Source: Devosia sediminis
GTDB lineage: Bacteria; Pseudomonadota; Alphaproteobacteria; Rhizobiales; Devosiaceae
NCBI RefSeq assembly: GCF_016411825.1
Contig: NZ_JAEKMH010000002.1
Location: 1,116,001 to 1,180,000 of the forward strand
Direction: 5' to 3'
DNA: 64,000 nucleotides
Shown here: positions 33,908-41,878 of the stretch, one piece after another
Layout: the number at the start of each line of letters is the position of its first letter
How positions within the stretch are numbered: position 1 is the stretch's first letter
Notes under the pieces: generated by a model
Database searches by the model: none
What the model was told of the DNA's origin: nothing
What the model saw: only the letters and a program-made list of their open reading frames with translations
Program-made: the position numbers and the translations under genes

Positions 33908-34632
33908 TTAGATCGACTTAATGCCGACCCGCTCCTCAAGTTTAGCTGCCGTTTCTTTACGCTCGCTGTAGCGGGAGGTCAGGTAGCCGGAAACGCCGCG
34001 ATTGATCAGCGTGACCTTCACCAGCTCTTCCATGACGTCGACAACCTGTCGTAATACGACGACGGTCTCATGCGTCCGTCGTCGTCGAACTCCTGGAAGG
34101 CCTTGGCCACCGACGACTGGTTCGGGATGGTGACCATCCGCATCCACCGGCCCAGGATACGCATCTGGTTCACGGCGTTGAAGGACTGGGACCCGCCCGA
34201 CACCTGCATGACTGCCAAGGTTCTACCTTGCGTGGGGCGGATGGCGCCTCCCGGTAGCGGTATCCAGTCGATCTGCGCCTTCATCACTGCGCTCATGGCA
34301 CCGTGTCGCTCGGGCGACGTCCAGACCTGCCCCTCCGACCACAGCATGGCCTCACGCAGTTCCTGCACCTTGGGGTGAGTGTCCGGTGCGTCGTTCGGCA
34401 GCGGCAAGCCGTTAGCGTGAAAGACCCGGACCTCGGCGCCGAACGCTTCGAGCAGCCGCTGCCCTTCAAGGGTCAGGAACCGGGAATAGGAGCGCTCCCG
34501 CAGCGAGCCGTAGAGCATCAGGATGCGTGGCTTGTGCTGCAGGTTCGGAGCATTGAGACGAGAGAAATCTGGAACTTCGAGAGCGGCCGGTACGACGTTG
34601 GGTAGATCAGACAAGCCGGCTCCCTTCTGCAT
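33908..34632 (-). pseudogene. arsH: arsH, frameshifted NADPH-dependent FMN reductase
   Basis: ArsH oxidises trivalent organoarsenicals and detoxifies oxidants with FMN. The first frame, from ATG 34632, is a good match ([54 protein letters not shown]) up to MRPSSYYDR; there a missing base (about 34046-34051) shifts it to a short wrong end. The next frame then supplies the expected C-terminus, [17 protein letters not shown], ending at 33908. Either the gene is recently broken or there is a single-base sequence error. It overlaps the end of arsC. Confidence 0.82.
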
Positions 34633-35029
34633 TGATGATGACCTCGCCGTCCTCTTTGGTGAACGGGCCGATCTCAGGGTTTTCGAGGATGTCGAGCACG
34701 ACCTCGGAGGGGCGGCATAGGCGCGTGCCTCTCGGGGTCACCACAAAGGGACGGTTGAGCAGGATTGGCTGTTCCGCGATCGCGTCGAGCAAATCATCGT
34801 CGGTCCTGGTGGGGTCAGCCAATCCGAGTTCATCGAAGGGTGTATCCTTCTTTCGAAGCGCCTCGCGCACAGTGAGCCCGGCATCGCGGATCAGCCGGGT
34901 GACGGTGGCCCGGTCGGGCGGGGTCTTGAGGTATTCGATCACCGCGGGCTCGACGCCGCTCTGGCGGATCATCGCCAAGGTGTTGCGAGACGTGCCGCAG
35001 TCGGGGTTGTGATAGATGGTGACGCTCAT
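34607..35029 (-). CDS. arsC: Arsenate reductase, glutaredoxin-dependent class
   Basis: A 140-residue ArsC that reduces arsenate to arsenite with glutathione and glutaredoxin. Seen: the N-terminal [14 protein letters not shown] with the catalytic cysteine, and the arginine-containing [16 protein letters not shown] motif. Start ATG 35029 overlaps the end of the ACR3 gene by ATGA. A 483-codon open frame that crosses this gene and ACR3 in another frame is an artefact. Confidence 0.93.
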   Translation of the reverse strand: MSVTIYHNPDCGTSRNTLAMIRQSGVEPAVIEYLKTPPDRATVTRLIRDAGLTVREALRKKDTPFDELGLADPTRTDDDLLDAIAEQPILLNRPFVVTPRGTRLCRPSEVVLDILENPEIGPFTKEDGEVIINAEGSRLV

Positions 35030-36087
35030 TCGGCGGCCCTCGCTTCGGTGGTGCGGCTGACGGCTGCACCGCGTTCGTACCAGCCCTTGGTGCGGTTCAC
35101 GATCCAGACCACCGAGAGCATCACCGGCACTTCCACCAGCACGCCGACAACGGTGGCAAGCGCTGCGCCGGAATTGAAGCCGAACAGGCTGATGGCGGCG
35201 GCAACTGCCAGCTCGAAGAAGTTCGAGGCACCGATCAGGGCGGACGGTCCCGCAACGCAGTGCTGCTCCCCCGACACCCGGTTCAGCAGGTAGGCGAGGC
35301 CGGAGTTGAAGTAAACCTGGATCAGGATCGGCACCGCCAGCAGCAGGATGACCGTGGGCTGGGCGATGATCTGTTCGCCCTGGAAGCCGAAGAGCATGAC
35401 GAGGGTCAGCAGCAATGAGGCAATGGAGATCGGCTGCAGGACTGCAAGCGCCCGGTTCATCTTGTCGATCCCGCCGTTGGCCAGCAGCCAGCGGCGGTAG
35501 AGCTGTGCGGCGATCACCGGCACGACGATATAAAGCCCGACCGAGAGCAGCAGCGTGTCCCAGGGGACGGTGATAGCGGAGAGACCGAGCAGCAGGCCGA
35601 CGATGGGGGCGAAGGCTATCACCATGATGGCGTCGTTCAGCGCCACCTGCGACAGGGTGAAGTGCGGCTCGCCCCGGGTCAGGTTGGACCACACGAATAC
35701 CATGGCGGTACAGGGTGCAGCGGCAAGGATGATAAGGCCGGCTATGTAGCTGTCGATCTGCGTTTCCGGCAGCAGCGGGCGGAACAGCCAGCCGATGAAA
35801 AGCCAGCCCAACAATGCCATGGAGAACGGTTTGATGGCCCAGTTGATGAACAGGGTGACGCCGATACCGCGCCAGTAGGCGCCGACCTGGCGCAGCGACA
35901 TGAAGTCGATGCGCACCAGCATGGGGATGATCATCAGCCAGATCAGGACCGCCATCGGCAGGTTGACCCGCGCATATTCGAGAGCGGCCAAGCCCTCGAA
36001 GAACGAAGGCAGGAAATGGCCGGCGGCGACCCCGACAATGATGCAGATGGCGACCCAAAGGGTCAGGTAGCGTTCGAAGATGGACAC
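35026..36087 (-). CDS. arsB/acr3: ACR3-family arsenite efflux permease
   Basis: A 353-residue membrane protein with about ten helices that expels arsenite using the proton gradient. The family cysteine is in AAAPCTAMVFVWSNL, and the characteristic motifs RIDFMSLRQVG, LNDAIMVIAFAPIV and GPSALIGASNFFELAVA are present. Start GTG 36087 lies five bases after the OsmC stop; the open frame continuing to 36210 overlaps OsmC and is not used. Confidence 0.93.
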   Translation of the reverse strand: MSIFERYLTLWVAICIIVGVAAGHFLPSFFEGLAALEYARVNLPMAVLIWLMIIPMLVRIDFMSLRQVGAYWRGIGVTLFINWAIKPFSMALLGWLFIGWLFRPLLPETQIDSYIAGLIILAAAPCTAMVFVWSNLTRGEPHFTLSQVALNDAIMVIAFAPIVGLLLGLSAITVPWDTLLLSVGLYIVVPVIAAQLYRRWLLANGGIDKMNRALAVLQPISIASLLLTLVMLFGFQGEQIIAQPTVILLLAVPILIQVYFNSGLAYLLNRVSGEQHCVAGPSALIGASNFFELAVAAAISLFGFNSGAALATVVGVLVEVPVMLSVVWIVNRTKGWYERGAAVSRTTEARAAE

Positions 36088-36091
36088 GGGG

Positions 36092-36496
36092 TCAGGTCTT
36101 TCGGATAAGCTTGCCGTTGAGACCGGCAGACTCGGCGACGGTGTTGAAGATGGTGCCGTATTTGCGTACGTTCGTGTGCAGCAGTTCCAGCCTCTGGTCG
36201 GACTCGTCACTGTCGACCGTCAGGACGTAATCGACCGAGATGATGCGCGGCGGAGCATCCTGGCGCTTGGCCTCAAGGCTCACCTCCACCCCGCGAAGCT
36301 CGAACTTCAGCATCGGGCTGACCCGCTCGATGCCCTTGAGCATGCAGGCGGCTATCGAGGCGAGAAACAACTCGGCCGGATTGAAGGCGTCCGGGCGTCC
36401 CGCAAGGGCGGTGTCGATAACCAATTCCGCCTCCTTGCAGGTGGCGAGGCTGCCATTGGCGTCGACCCGCCTTGCGTGAACCTTGTATTCAAGCAT
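36092..36496 (-). CDS. OsmC-family protein in the ars operon
   Basis: A 134-residue OsmC/Ohr-fold thiol protein. Two cysteines sit at the expected places (LATCKEAELVID and SIAACMLKGIE). OsmC proteins reduce organic peroxides or protect against thiol stress; inclusion in an ars operon suggests relief of arsenic-induced oxidative damage. Its ATG at 36496 overlaps the stop of the upstream arsC. Confidence 0.85.
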   Translation of the reverse strand: MLEYKVHARRVDANGSLATCKEAELVIDTALAGRPDAFNPAELFLASIAACMLKGIERVSPMLKFELRGVEVSLEAKRQDAPPRIISVDYVLTVDSDESDQRLELLHTNVRKYGTIFNTVAESAGLNGKLIRKT

Positions 36497-37026
36497 CAGG
36501 CCGCCCCTTTGTCCGATCCGGTGGAGCCATCCATGGCGCCAATGCCTTGCAGCCTCGAGGTGAGCGACATCCGATCGATGGTCGCCAGCGGCAGGTTCAT
36601 GAAGGCCGCGATGCGGTTGCGCAGGTAGCGCAAGGCGTCGTCGAACGCAGCCTCCTTCTTGAAGTCGGGGCCCTCGACTGCGGCGGGGTCCTCGATGCCC
36701 CAGTGCGCCGTCACCGGATGTCCCGGCCAGACCGGGCAGGCTTCGCCGGCGGCGTTGTCACAGACGGTAAAGACGAAGTCCATCTTCGGCGCGTCAGGCG
36801 TCGCGAACTCGTCCCATGCCTTCGAGCGCAGGCCGTCGGTGGAGATTCCCGCCTTGCGCAGCGTCTGCAGGGTCAGGGGATGCACCGCACCCTTGGGCGT
36901 CGAGCCGGCCGAAAACCCGCGGAAGCGATCACCACCCACATGGTTGATCAGGGCTTCCCCTAGGATCGATCGAGCCGAGTTTCCGGTGCAGAGGAACAGG
37001 AGGTTGTAGACGCGATCAGCAGGCAT
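36496..37026 (-). CDS. arsC: Arsenate reductase, thioredoxin-dependent (low-molecular-weight phosphatase) class
   Basis: A 176-residue protein starting MPADRVYNLLFLCTGNSARS, with the phosphatase-type loop C-T-G-N-S-A-R-S. The redox cysteines of this class follow at FVFTVCDNAAGEACPVWPG. It performs the same arsenate reduction as the glutaredoxin-type ArsC of this operon but with thioredoxin. ATG 37026 overlaps the arsR end by 11 bp. A longer open frame to 37413 runs antisense-like through arsR. Confidence 0.92.
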   Translation of the reverse strand: MPADRVYNLLFLCTGNSARSILGEALINHVGGDRFRGFSAGSTPKGAVHPLTLQTLRKAGISTDGLRSKAWDEFATPDAPKMDFVFTVCDNAAGEACPVWPGHPVTAHWGIEDPAAVEGPDFKKEAAFDDALRYLRNRIAAFMNLPLATIDRMSLTSRLQGIGAMDGSTGSDKGAA

Positions 37027-37378
37027 TCTTTCCCTCCGAAGGGGTGGTGCAGCATAGGGTGAATTCGGCGACGAGCGGCTCACACAGTTCCGGACGACCA
37101 CCGCAGCAGTCCTGGACCAGGAAGCTGGTGAGTTCGCGGACGCGGTCGAGGACGGCGCGATAGATGATGGAGCGGCTGTGACGCTCCGACTCGACCAGCC
37201 CGGCGCGCGCAAGGATCGCCAGGTGCGAGGACATCGTGTTCTGCGGTACCTCCAGGCGGCGCGCGATCTCGCCGGCCGGAAGCCCCGCCGGCTCGTGCTC
37301 CATAAGGAGACGGAACGTTTCGAGGCGTGTCGGTTGCGAAAGCGCAGCGAAGATTTCGATAGCGTAATTTGATTCCAT
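37016..37378 (-). CDS. arsR: ArsR/SmtB-family arsenic-responsive repressor
   Basis: A 120-residue winged-helix repressor (FAALSQPTRLETFRLLMEHE, RRLEVPQNTMSSHLAILARA). The arsenite-binding cysteines are C-terminal: DCCGGRPELCEP and LCC, unlike the helix-4 type of E. coli ArsR. It should repress the five genes downstream until arsenite binds. It is the first gene of the operon; a TCCATA/TATGGA symmetry overlaps its start. Confidence 0.92.
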   Translation of the reverse strand: MESNYAIEIFAALSQPTRLETFRLLMEHEPAGLPAGEIARRLEVPQNTMSSHLAILARAGLVESERHSRSIIYRAVLDRVRELTSFLVQDCCGGRPELCEPLVAEFTLCCTTPSEGKNAC

Positions 37379-37395
37379 ATATCGAGGATTATGGA
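37374..37395. promoter_or_regulatory. Candidate ArsR operator
   Basis: TCCATA (37374-37379) and TATGGA (37390-37395) are inverted arms around a ten-base AT-containing centre. It overlaps the arsR start codon, a usual place for autoregulation. Inference from position and symmetry. Confidence 0.45.
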
Positions 37396-37514
37396 TTTAT
37401 GGGCCAGTGTCAAGATGTGGACATTCCACGTTTCGTGGAGTGCCTTGGCAGCTTTCAGTACTTAGATGCGACAGCCCAAATGGCAGAATGGGGTCGAGAC
37501 CTGCCGATCCCCAA

Positions 37515-37570
37515 CGCGCCCCATTCCGGTCGTTCCAAGCGCCTTCGTTATTCCCCGGAAGCGGACATAC
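37515..37570 (+). repeat. Dispersed border repeat, copy C
   Basis: Core CGCGCCCCATTCCGGTCGTT at 37515, then TTCCCCGGAAGCGGACAT starting 36 bases later. It lies between the ars operon promoter and the end of the metallophosphoesterase gene, in the gap 37396-37591 that holds no gene. Confidence 0.72.
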
Positions 37571-37591
37571 CCGACACTGCAGGGGCTAAGT

Positions 37592-39751
37592 CTAAGCTTC
37601 AGCCTGCGGCAGAAGTAGGCGGTCGCTAAGGCCCTGAATCGTGCTGAGCAGCTGCAGTATCTCTTTTCGCCATTCTTCATATGATTCATCTGACTTGGCC
37701 GACTCAGCGTGGGCTTGGCACAAGCGTCGCAGCGAACGAACGCTCGAGGTGAAACTATCGAAGTCCGTCGATGAGCCGCTGTTGGCCTTGAGGTAGTCGA
37801 TAAATGTTTCGAGCCCCTTCAACGGTATCGGTGCACCGGTGCTTCTTGAGCCAGAGGCGACCTTTTGAAGCTCGCCCAGCGTCCTATACCAACCGTCAAC
37901 CGCCCTTCCGCGAAGTTCATTGTCGACACGCCCGCCGGCCAGCACGGTGGTCAACACATGGAAGAGCGTCGGAGCCTGGTCGTGCCAACGGTCCAGAACC
38001 GAAACGGCCACTTGAACGATCGCGCGTTCTGATCTTGCTTCTCCCGCAATCGTGACTATTCGCCCGACGACCACGTTGGGCACTTCTGCGGCGACGGCGT
38101 ATTGAAGCTGCCTGAGCTCGGCAACATTGACGGGCCACCACTGACTGAACTCCTGAACCCGATAGAAGCCGATTATGTCCAGTTTCCGCGGGCCATTCTT
38201 TACTTCCTGCAACTTGAACTCGACCAAGCAGAACGACGCGAACACTTCGCCGGTACCGGTCTCAGAGAAATCGCGCGCAGGGTCTATCAATGTCGCGATG
38301 GCGCGGCTCGTCGGTTTATCCTTGAGCAGCGATATGATGCGGTTGAGCTGATCGAAGTTGCCGTTGTAGTTCCGAAGCCGCGATCCATGTGGGAAGGGGA
38401 ATGTCACCACATTCTTGGGGTTGGGCAGCTGCCACCAGGCCACAATATCCTGCAGCCATTTCGTCCGGTCTTCACCGGGCATTTCGGAAGTCAGCGGAAA
38501 ACCTTCTGGGAGAGGCAGGCGCACATCAGGGTTCAGGTCGAGATCGGCAATGATGATGCCGCCGGCCGCCTTGCCCGAAGCCGCCTCAACGACGCGTTCG
38601 TAAACTTCGGTGATGTCGGTACCGGTGATCATGACCGGCGCGCTTTCGTCATGGCGAGGTTGGCTCAGCTTCAACGAGACGCATGCGCTCCAGTCAGGTT
38701 CGAGGCCCTGAGCGGTCACGCTGAGCATTTCCACCTCGACCGATGGGTTATGCGGCAGACCCTTCAGATGAACGAGACGCATGGCGTCCCGGTGTTGCGA
38801 GTTATCGAATGTCGCGCCGGAGATCACGGCAAGCCGATGCGGCACATCCTCGCCGTCAGCATAGATGTCTTCGTAGGTCAGTGCGGTCTCGTGCTTGTGT
38901 CCATGTAGCAGCGCGACAAAATCCTGCTCACGAAGAAAAGTACGTACATGCTCCTGGTTGGTGATGCTCTCGAAGGTCTTGAGTTCTTCGCGCAAGGACG
39001 GAGCCCTCAGATGATGGTGCATCATCGCAATGCGCAGCTGGCGAGGAGACGAGAGATCCGACCTCAACATGGTCCGCAATGCCTCGAGTTGTTCAGGCGA
39101 AACGCGCGGAACATCATGGACCCGCAGGGCATCCAACTGTCTCGCCAACTTTTCTTGCAATTGATCATCTGCTGGCGCTGCCAGCACCGGGAGCCTGTCC
39201 CAGATGGTCGCAAGTTCGTCCGGAAAGCTCACCTCTGTCTGACACCAGTTGCTGGAGTTTATCGGGACGATCTTCCAGCTCTTGTCTGTCGCCTCGAGAA
39301 CGTGTGGATTTCGGCCGTTCGATTCATGATCGCCGTCGAGCCAAGGTATTACGCACCCTTCGGCGCCCCAGGCTTCGAGGAAAGCCTTATAGCGGATGGC
39401 CGAGGACGGTGGCGATTTTCGCGGCACATCGTGGTTGCCCGGCGTCGCGACTATGTTGCCTCGACTGACGCCATGAGGCGCCAGATGCTTCAGAATTGCC
39501 GCAAGCAGCTCGGCATGCCCGCCATCCTCACCCCGAAATTGCGCGTCACCCGAAAAAAGGACGCCGTCCAGTTTCTGGTTGGTAGACTCCAGACGTTCCG
39601 CAACCATAGCCAGCAATCGGTCGACGGCAGCCTCGCGCGTGTCCTGCGTTACCCCGGGTAGCGCAGTCTTGATATCTCTGGTCCGGAGTTCCGTGGTTGC
39701 TGCGCGAAGATGGGTATCCGTCAGATGCAGGAAAGTCGCGGAAGATGCCAA
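37592..39751 (-). CDS. Metallophosphoesterase with a possible thymidylate-synthase-like domain
   Basis: A 719-residue protein. Residues 1-310 are a complete calcineurin-like phosphoesterase: LTDTHL, SGDAQFRG, PGNHDVP, MMHHHLRA, HGHKHET. The middle (about 480-570) reads ASFCLVEFKLQE, GFYRVQEFSQWWPVNVAELR, which follows the strand-cysteine and asparagine pattern of thymidylate synthases and resembles the TS-like protein encoded nearby. The C-terminal 130 residues are helical. Phosphoesterases of this type could hydrolyse nucleotides, while the TS-like part may bind a pyrimidine nucleotide. The TS resemblance is recognised by eye and needs a structural check. It follows the helical gene with a 3-bp gap. 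Confidence 0.72.
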   Translation of the reverse strand: MASSATFLHLTDTHLRAATTELRTRDIKTALPGVTQDTREAAVDRLLAMVAERLESTNQKLDGVLFSGDAQFRGEDGGHAELLAAILKHLAPHGVSRGNIVATPGNHDVPRKSPPSSAIRYKAFLEAWGAEGCVIPWLDGDHESNGRNPHVLEATDKSWKIVPINSSNWCQTEVSFPDELATIWDRLPVLAAPADDQLQEKLARQLDALRVHDVPRVSPEQLEALRTMLRSDLSSPRQLRIAMMHHHLRAPSLREELKTFESITNQEHVRTFLREQDFVALLHGHKHETALTYEDIYADGEDVPHRLAVISGATFDNSQHRDAMRLVHLKGLPHNPSVEVEMLSVTAQGLEPDWSACVSLKLSQPRHDESAPVMITGTDITEVYERVVEAASGKAAGGIIIADLDLNPDVRLPLPEGFPLTSEMPGEDRTKWLQDIVAWWQLPNPKNVVTFPFPHGSRLRNYNGNFDQLNRIISLLKDKPTSRAIATLIDPARDFSETGTGEVFASFCLVEFKLQEVKNGPRKLDIIGFYRVQEFSQWWPVNVAELRQLQYAVAAEVPNVVVGRIVTIAGEARSERAIVQVAVSVLDRWHDQAPTLFHVLTTVLAGGRVDNELRGRAVDGWYRTLGELQKVASGSRSTGAPIPLKGLETFIDYLKANSGSSTDFDSFTSSVRSLRRLCQAHAESAKSDESYEEWRKEILQLLSTIQGLSDRLLLPQAEA

Positions 39752-39754
39752 GGC

Positions 39755-40258
39755 TCAATCCTTTACGTAAAAGGCGCGGCTACCGAGAAACCGACGACGG
39801 TCCTGAAGCAGTGCATTCACATCCAGTGATAGCTCTCGTGCCTTGGCGATTGACCAGAGCATGATGTCGACATTGGCGGTCTTGGCTAAGGCCAGGAAGT
39901 CTTCGAGATGGTCGATCTTCTCGCAGGCATCGGCGAAGCGGCCGGCGGCGTCGGTGAGACGCTCGAGTGTCGCGCTCCTTCTGTCTGAGGGAATGGCCCC
40001 GATCTCCTGATCCAGGTGTTGGCTCAACGCGTTGGCTGCGCTCAGCGAAACGAGGATCGCGTCGACCACGGTCTGGGCCTGCGACTTCTCTTCCGCATCA
40101 CCGCGGGCCATTCGGCCAGCATATTTGGCGAAGTGCAGTCCGTAGTGCTTGAGGCGGTCAGCCCTGGGCAGGCAAACGATATCGGAGTGGTTTCGCCGGT
40201 CGTGGGCGAACTGCTCCCGTTGTTGCTCGAGCAAAAGCGCTGGATCGTCAAACGGCAT
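39755..40258 (-). CDS. Helical protein of unknown function, partner of the phosphoesterase
   Basis: A 167-residue, almost entirely helical protein. ATG 40258 has a perfect GGAGGT ribosome site, so the longer frame to 40285 is not used. A conserved-looking patch is LPRADRLKHYGLHFAKYAGR, followed by VVDAILVSLSAANALSQHLD; the layout recalls all-alpha nucleotide pyrophosphatases of the MazG kind, but the metal-binding ExxE motif is not obvious. It is divergent from the ACP gene across a 100-bp control region. Confidence 0.6.
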   Translation of the reverse strand: MPFDDPALLLEQQREQFAHDRRNHSDIVCLPRADRLKHYGLHFAKYAGRMARGDAEEKSQAQTVVDAILVSLSAANALSQHLDQEIGAIPSDRRSATLERLTDAAGRFADACEKIDHLEDFLALAKTANVDIMLWSIAKARELSLDVNALLQDRRRFLGSRAFYVKD

Positions 40259-40320
40259 GAATACCTCCATTCCTGCCGTCGTCACCGAGGCGACCGGCAG
40301 GGGCTTGAAACTTCAGTTGC

Positions 40321-40335
40321 GTAAGATTATCTTAC
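40321..40335. promoter_or_regulatory. Perfect palindrome GTAAGATTATCTTAC, candidate operator
   Basis: Perfect 7-bp arms around one base, followed by another half-site (CGTAAGG at 40341). It sits in the 100-bp gap between the divergent helical-protein and ACP transcripts, which also bears the ACP ribosome site AAGGAG at 40344. The XRE protein encoded two genes downstream is the likely ligand. Confidence 0.65.
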
Positions 40336-40358
40336 CAGTACGTAAGGAGTTCATACCG

Positions 40359-40664
40359 ATGACCCAGGAAGACGTCAAGGCAGCCCTTCTCGCCGTTCTC
40401 AATGATATCCAGACCGTCTGTGCTCTCCCCTCACCACATCTGGACGGCAGCGATGTGCCGTCGCAGGTCCTCCCAAAATTCGACAGCATCGTCTGGCCAG
40501 TCGCCACCTCCCGGTTGGCGAACGCACTGGATGTCGATATCCCCTCCGACGTCCACATTTTCGGCGGCAAGAACAAGAATCCCCCGCTTACCGTCGATCA
40601 GACCGTGGACCTCGTCATGAAGAAAAGTAAGCCGAAGGCCGCAGTTGCGGTCGCGGCGGAGTAA
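40359..40664 (+). CDS. Acyl-carrier-protein-like protein
   Basis: A 101-residue protein, ATG 40359 after AAGGAG. The core KFDSIVWPVATSRLANALDV followed by DIPSDVHIF and LTVDQTVDLVM follows the ACP pattern: an Asp-Ser-Ile motif at the head of helix 2 (Ser about residue 43 would carry phosphopantetheine), the acidic recognition helix, and helix 4. A holo-ACP synthase is encoded in the same locus at 43630-44010, which strongly supports a carrier role. There are no fatty-acid or polyketide synthase genes nearby, so the cargo is unknown. First gene of the plus-strand operon. Confidence 0.68.
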   Translation: MTQEDVKAALLAVLNDIQTVCALPSPHLDGSDVPSQVLPKFDSIVWPVATSRLANALDVDIPSDVHIFGGKNKNPPLTVDQTVDLVMKKSKPKAAVAVAAE

Positions 40665-40667
40665 GCC

Positions 40668-41021
40668 ATGCCAGACAACGACAAGCAAATCGTTATCGCC
40701 AATAGAATTAAGTCCGCCAGGCAACTTGCTGGCCTCAGTCAAGGCCAGGTAGCGAAGCTGATGAAATTGCATCGTCCTTCGATCAGCGAAATCGAAGCCG
40801 CCAATCGCAAGGTTAGTGCCGAAGAACTTGCACGTTTCGCCGAAATTTTCGACGTCAGCGTGTCTTATCTGATGGGCGAAGCGCCGGACGCCGTTGCCGA
40901 GAACGACGAGCGCCTCAAATTGGCCGCGCGTGAGTTGAGCAAGCTCTCGCCCGACGCCCTGAACGGCTTGTTGCGCGCACTCGCCGCGGTTCAAAGTGAT
41001 CTGAATACGGGTAAGAAATGA
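40668..41021 (+). CDS. XRE-family transcriptional regulator
   Basis: A 117-residue regulator with a standard Cro/C1 HTH in residues 10-65 (RIKSARQLAGLSQGQVAKLM, HRPSISEIEAANRKVSAEEL). The C-terminal 50 residues are helical. It overlaps the ImmA/IrrE gene by ATGA (41018-41021), the usual XRE-ImmA pair in which the peptidase removes the repressor upon a signal. Probable target: the palindrome at 40321. Confidence 0.85.
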   Translation: MPDNDKQIVIANRIKSARQLAGLSQGQVAKLMKLHRPSISEIEAANRKVSAEELARFAEIFDVSVSYLMGEAPDAVAENDERLKLAARELSKLSPDALNGLLRALAAVQSDLNTGKK

Positions 41022-41878
41022 CCAACCGTCGCAGCCTCTTGCTGGAAGCCAATGAAGCGGCTGCGCGTCTACGTGAGGCCGCCGGATACGACGATCTCAG
41101 TCCGGTCGATATTTACCAGGTCGCCTCCGATGTCGGCGCCCGCGTCCTCTTTGTCGACCTCAGCATGGAAGGCATGTTCAGCCAAGGCACGCCGCCGAGA
41201 ATCCTGTTGTCCAGTTTGAGACCCCTGGCGCGCCGGAATTTTACCTGTGCACATGAACTGGGGCACATGGTTTTCGATCACGGCTCCACCATCGACGAAC
41301 TTTACGAGGACGACCGCCCGGAGTCTCATCAGCCCAACGAAATAATGGCGAATGGCTTTGCGGCATTCATGTTGATGCCGACCCTGGGTCTGCGCAGTGC
41401 GTTCGCGCGGCGCTTCATCTCGGCCGAAACCGCTAGTCCGGCGGAGATCCTGACAATCGCAACCGAGTTCGGGGTTGGCTATGAAACGCTCATCAACCAC
41501 CTGCATTTCACGCTGAAGGACCTCAGTGAACCGCGCAAAACCCTCCTGCTGAAGTCCTCGCCCAAGGCAATACGCGAGCAGCTGTTCGGCCCCTCAGACG
41601 CCGTGTCGCTGGCCTTGGTGGACCTCAAGACGTCCGCACGCAATATCGACGTCGAAGTGGGCCACGCCATCTCCTTGCCGGCCGGTGCATCCGTGGCAGG
41701 AAATGCCATCAACCATGTCGGCGAATATCCCACCTTCCGCCTTTTCAGCGCCGTTGCCCCCGGTATCGCGAAAGCGTCATTCGCGGGCAAAATCATCAAC
41801 ATTCGCGTTGCGCGCTACCGCTTTGCCGGCCGCGCAATCTATCGTCACCTGGAGGAGACCGATGAGCAGGACGACTAA
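41018..41878 (+). CDS. ImmA/IrrE-family zinc metallopeptidase
   Basis: A 286-residue protein. The zinc motif HELGH is at residues 79-83, with a downstream glutamate in NEIMANGFAAFMLMP. Family members (ImmA, IrrE) cleave a partner HTH repressor in response to DNA damage or other stress, and here the partner XRE gene directly precedes. The C-terminal half (residues 190-286) is an additional domain seen in longer members. The stop lies 17 bp inside the next gene. Confidence 0.87.
   Translation: MTNRRSLLLEANEAAARLREAAGYDDLSPVDIYQVASDVGARVLFVDLSMEGMFSQGTPPRILLSSLRPLARRNFTCAHELGHMVFDHGSTIDELYEDDRPESHQPNEIMANGFAAFMLMPTLGLRSAFARRFISAETASPAEILTIATEFGVGYETLINHLHFTLKDLSEPRKTLLLKSSPKAIREQLFGPSDAVSLALVDLKTSARNIDVEVGHAISLPAGASVAGNAINHVGEYPTFRLFSAVAPGIAKASFAGKIINIRVARYRFAGRAIYRHLEETDEQDD

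Noticed and set aside
34607..36058. 483-codon open frame apparently fusing an unknown region to ArsC
   Set aside because: Its N-terminal two thirds are the wrong frame of the ACR3 gene; ArsC begins at ATG 35029.
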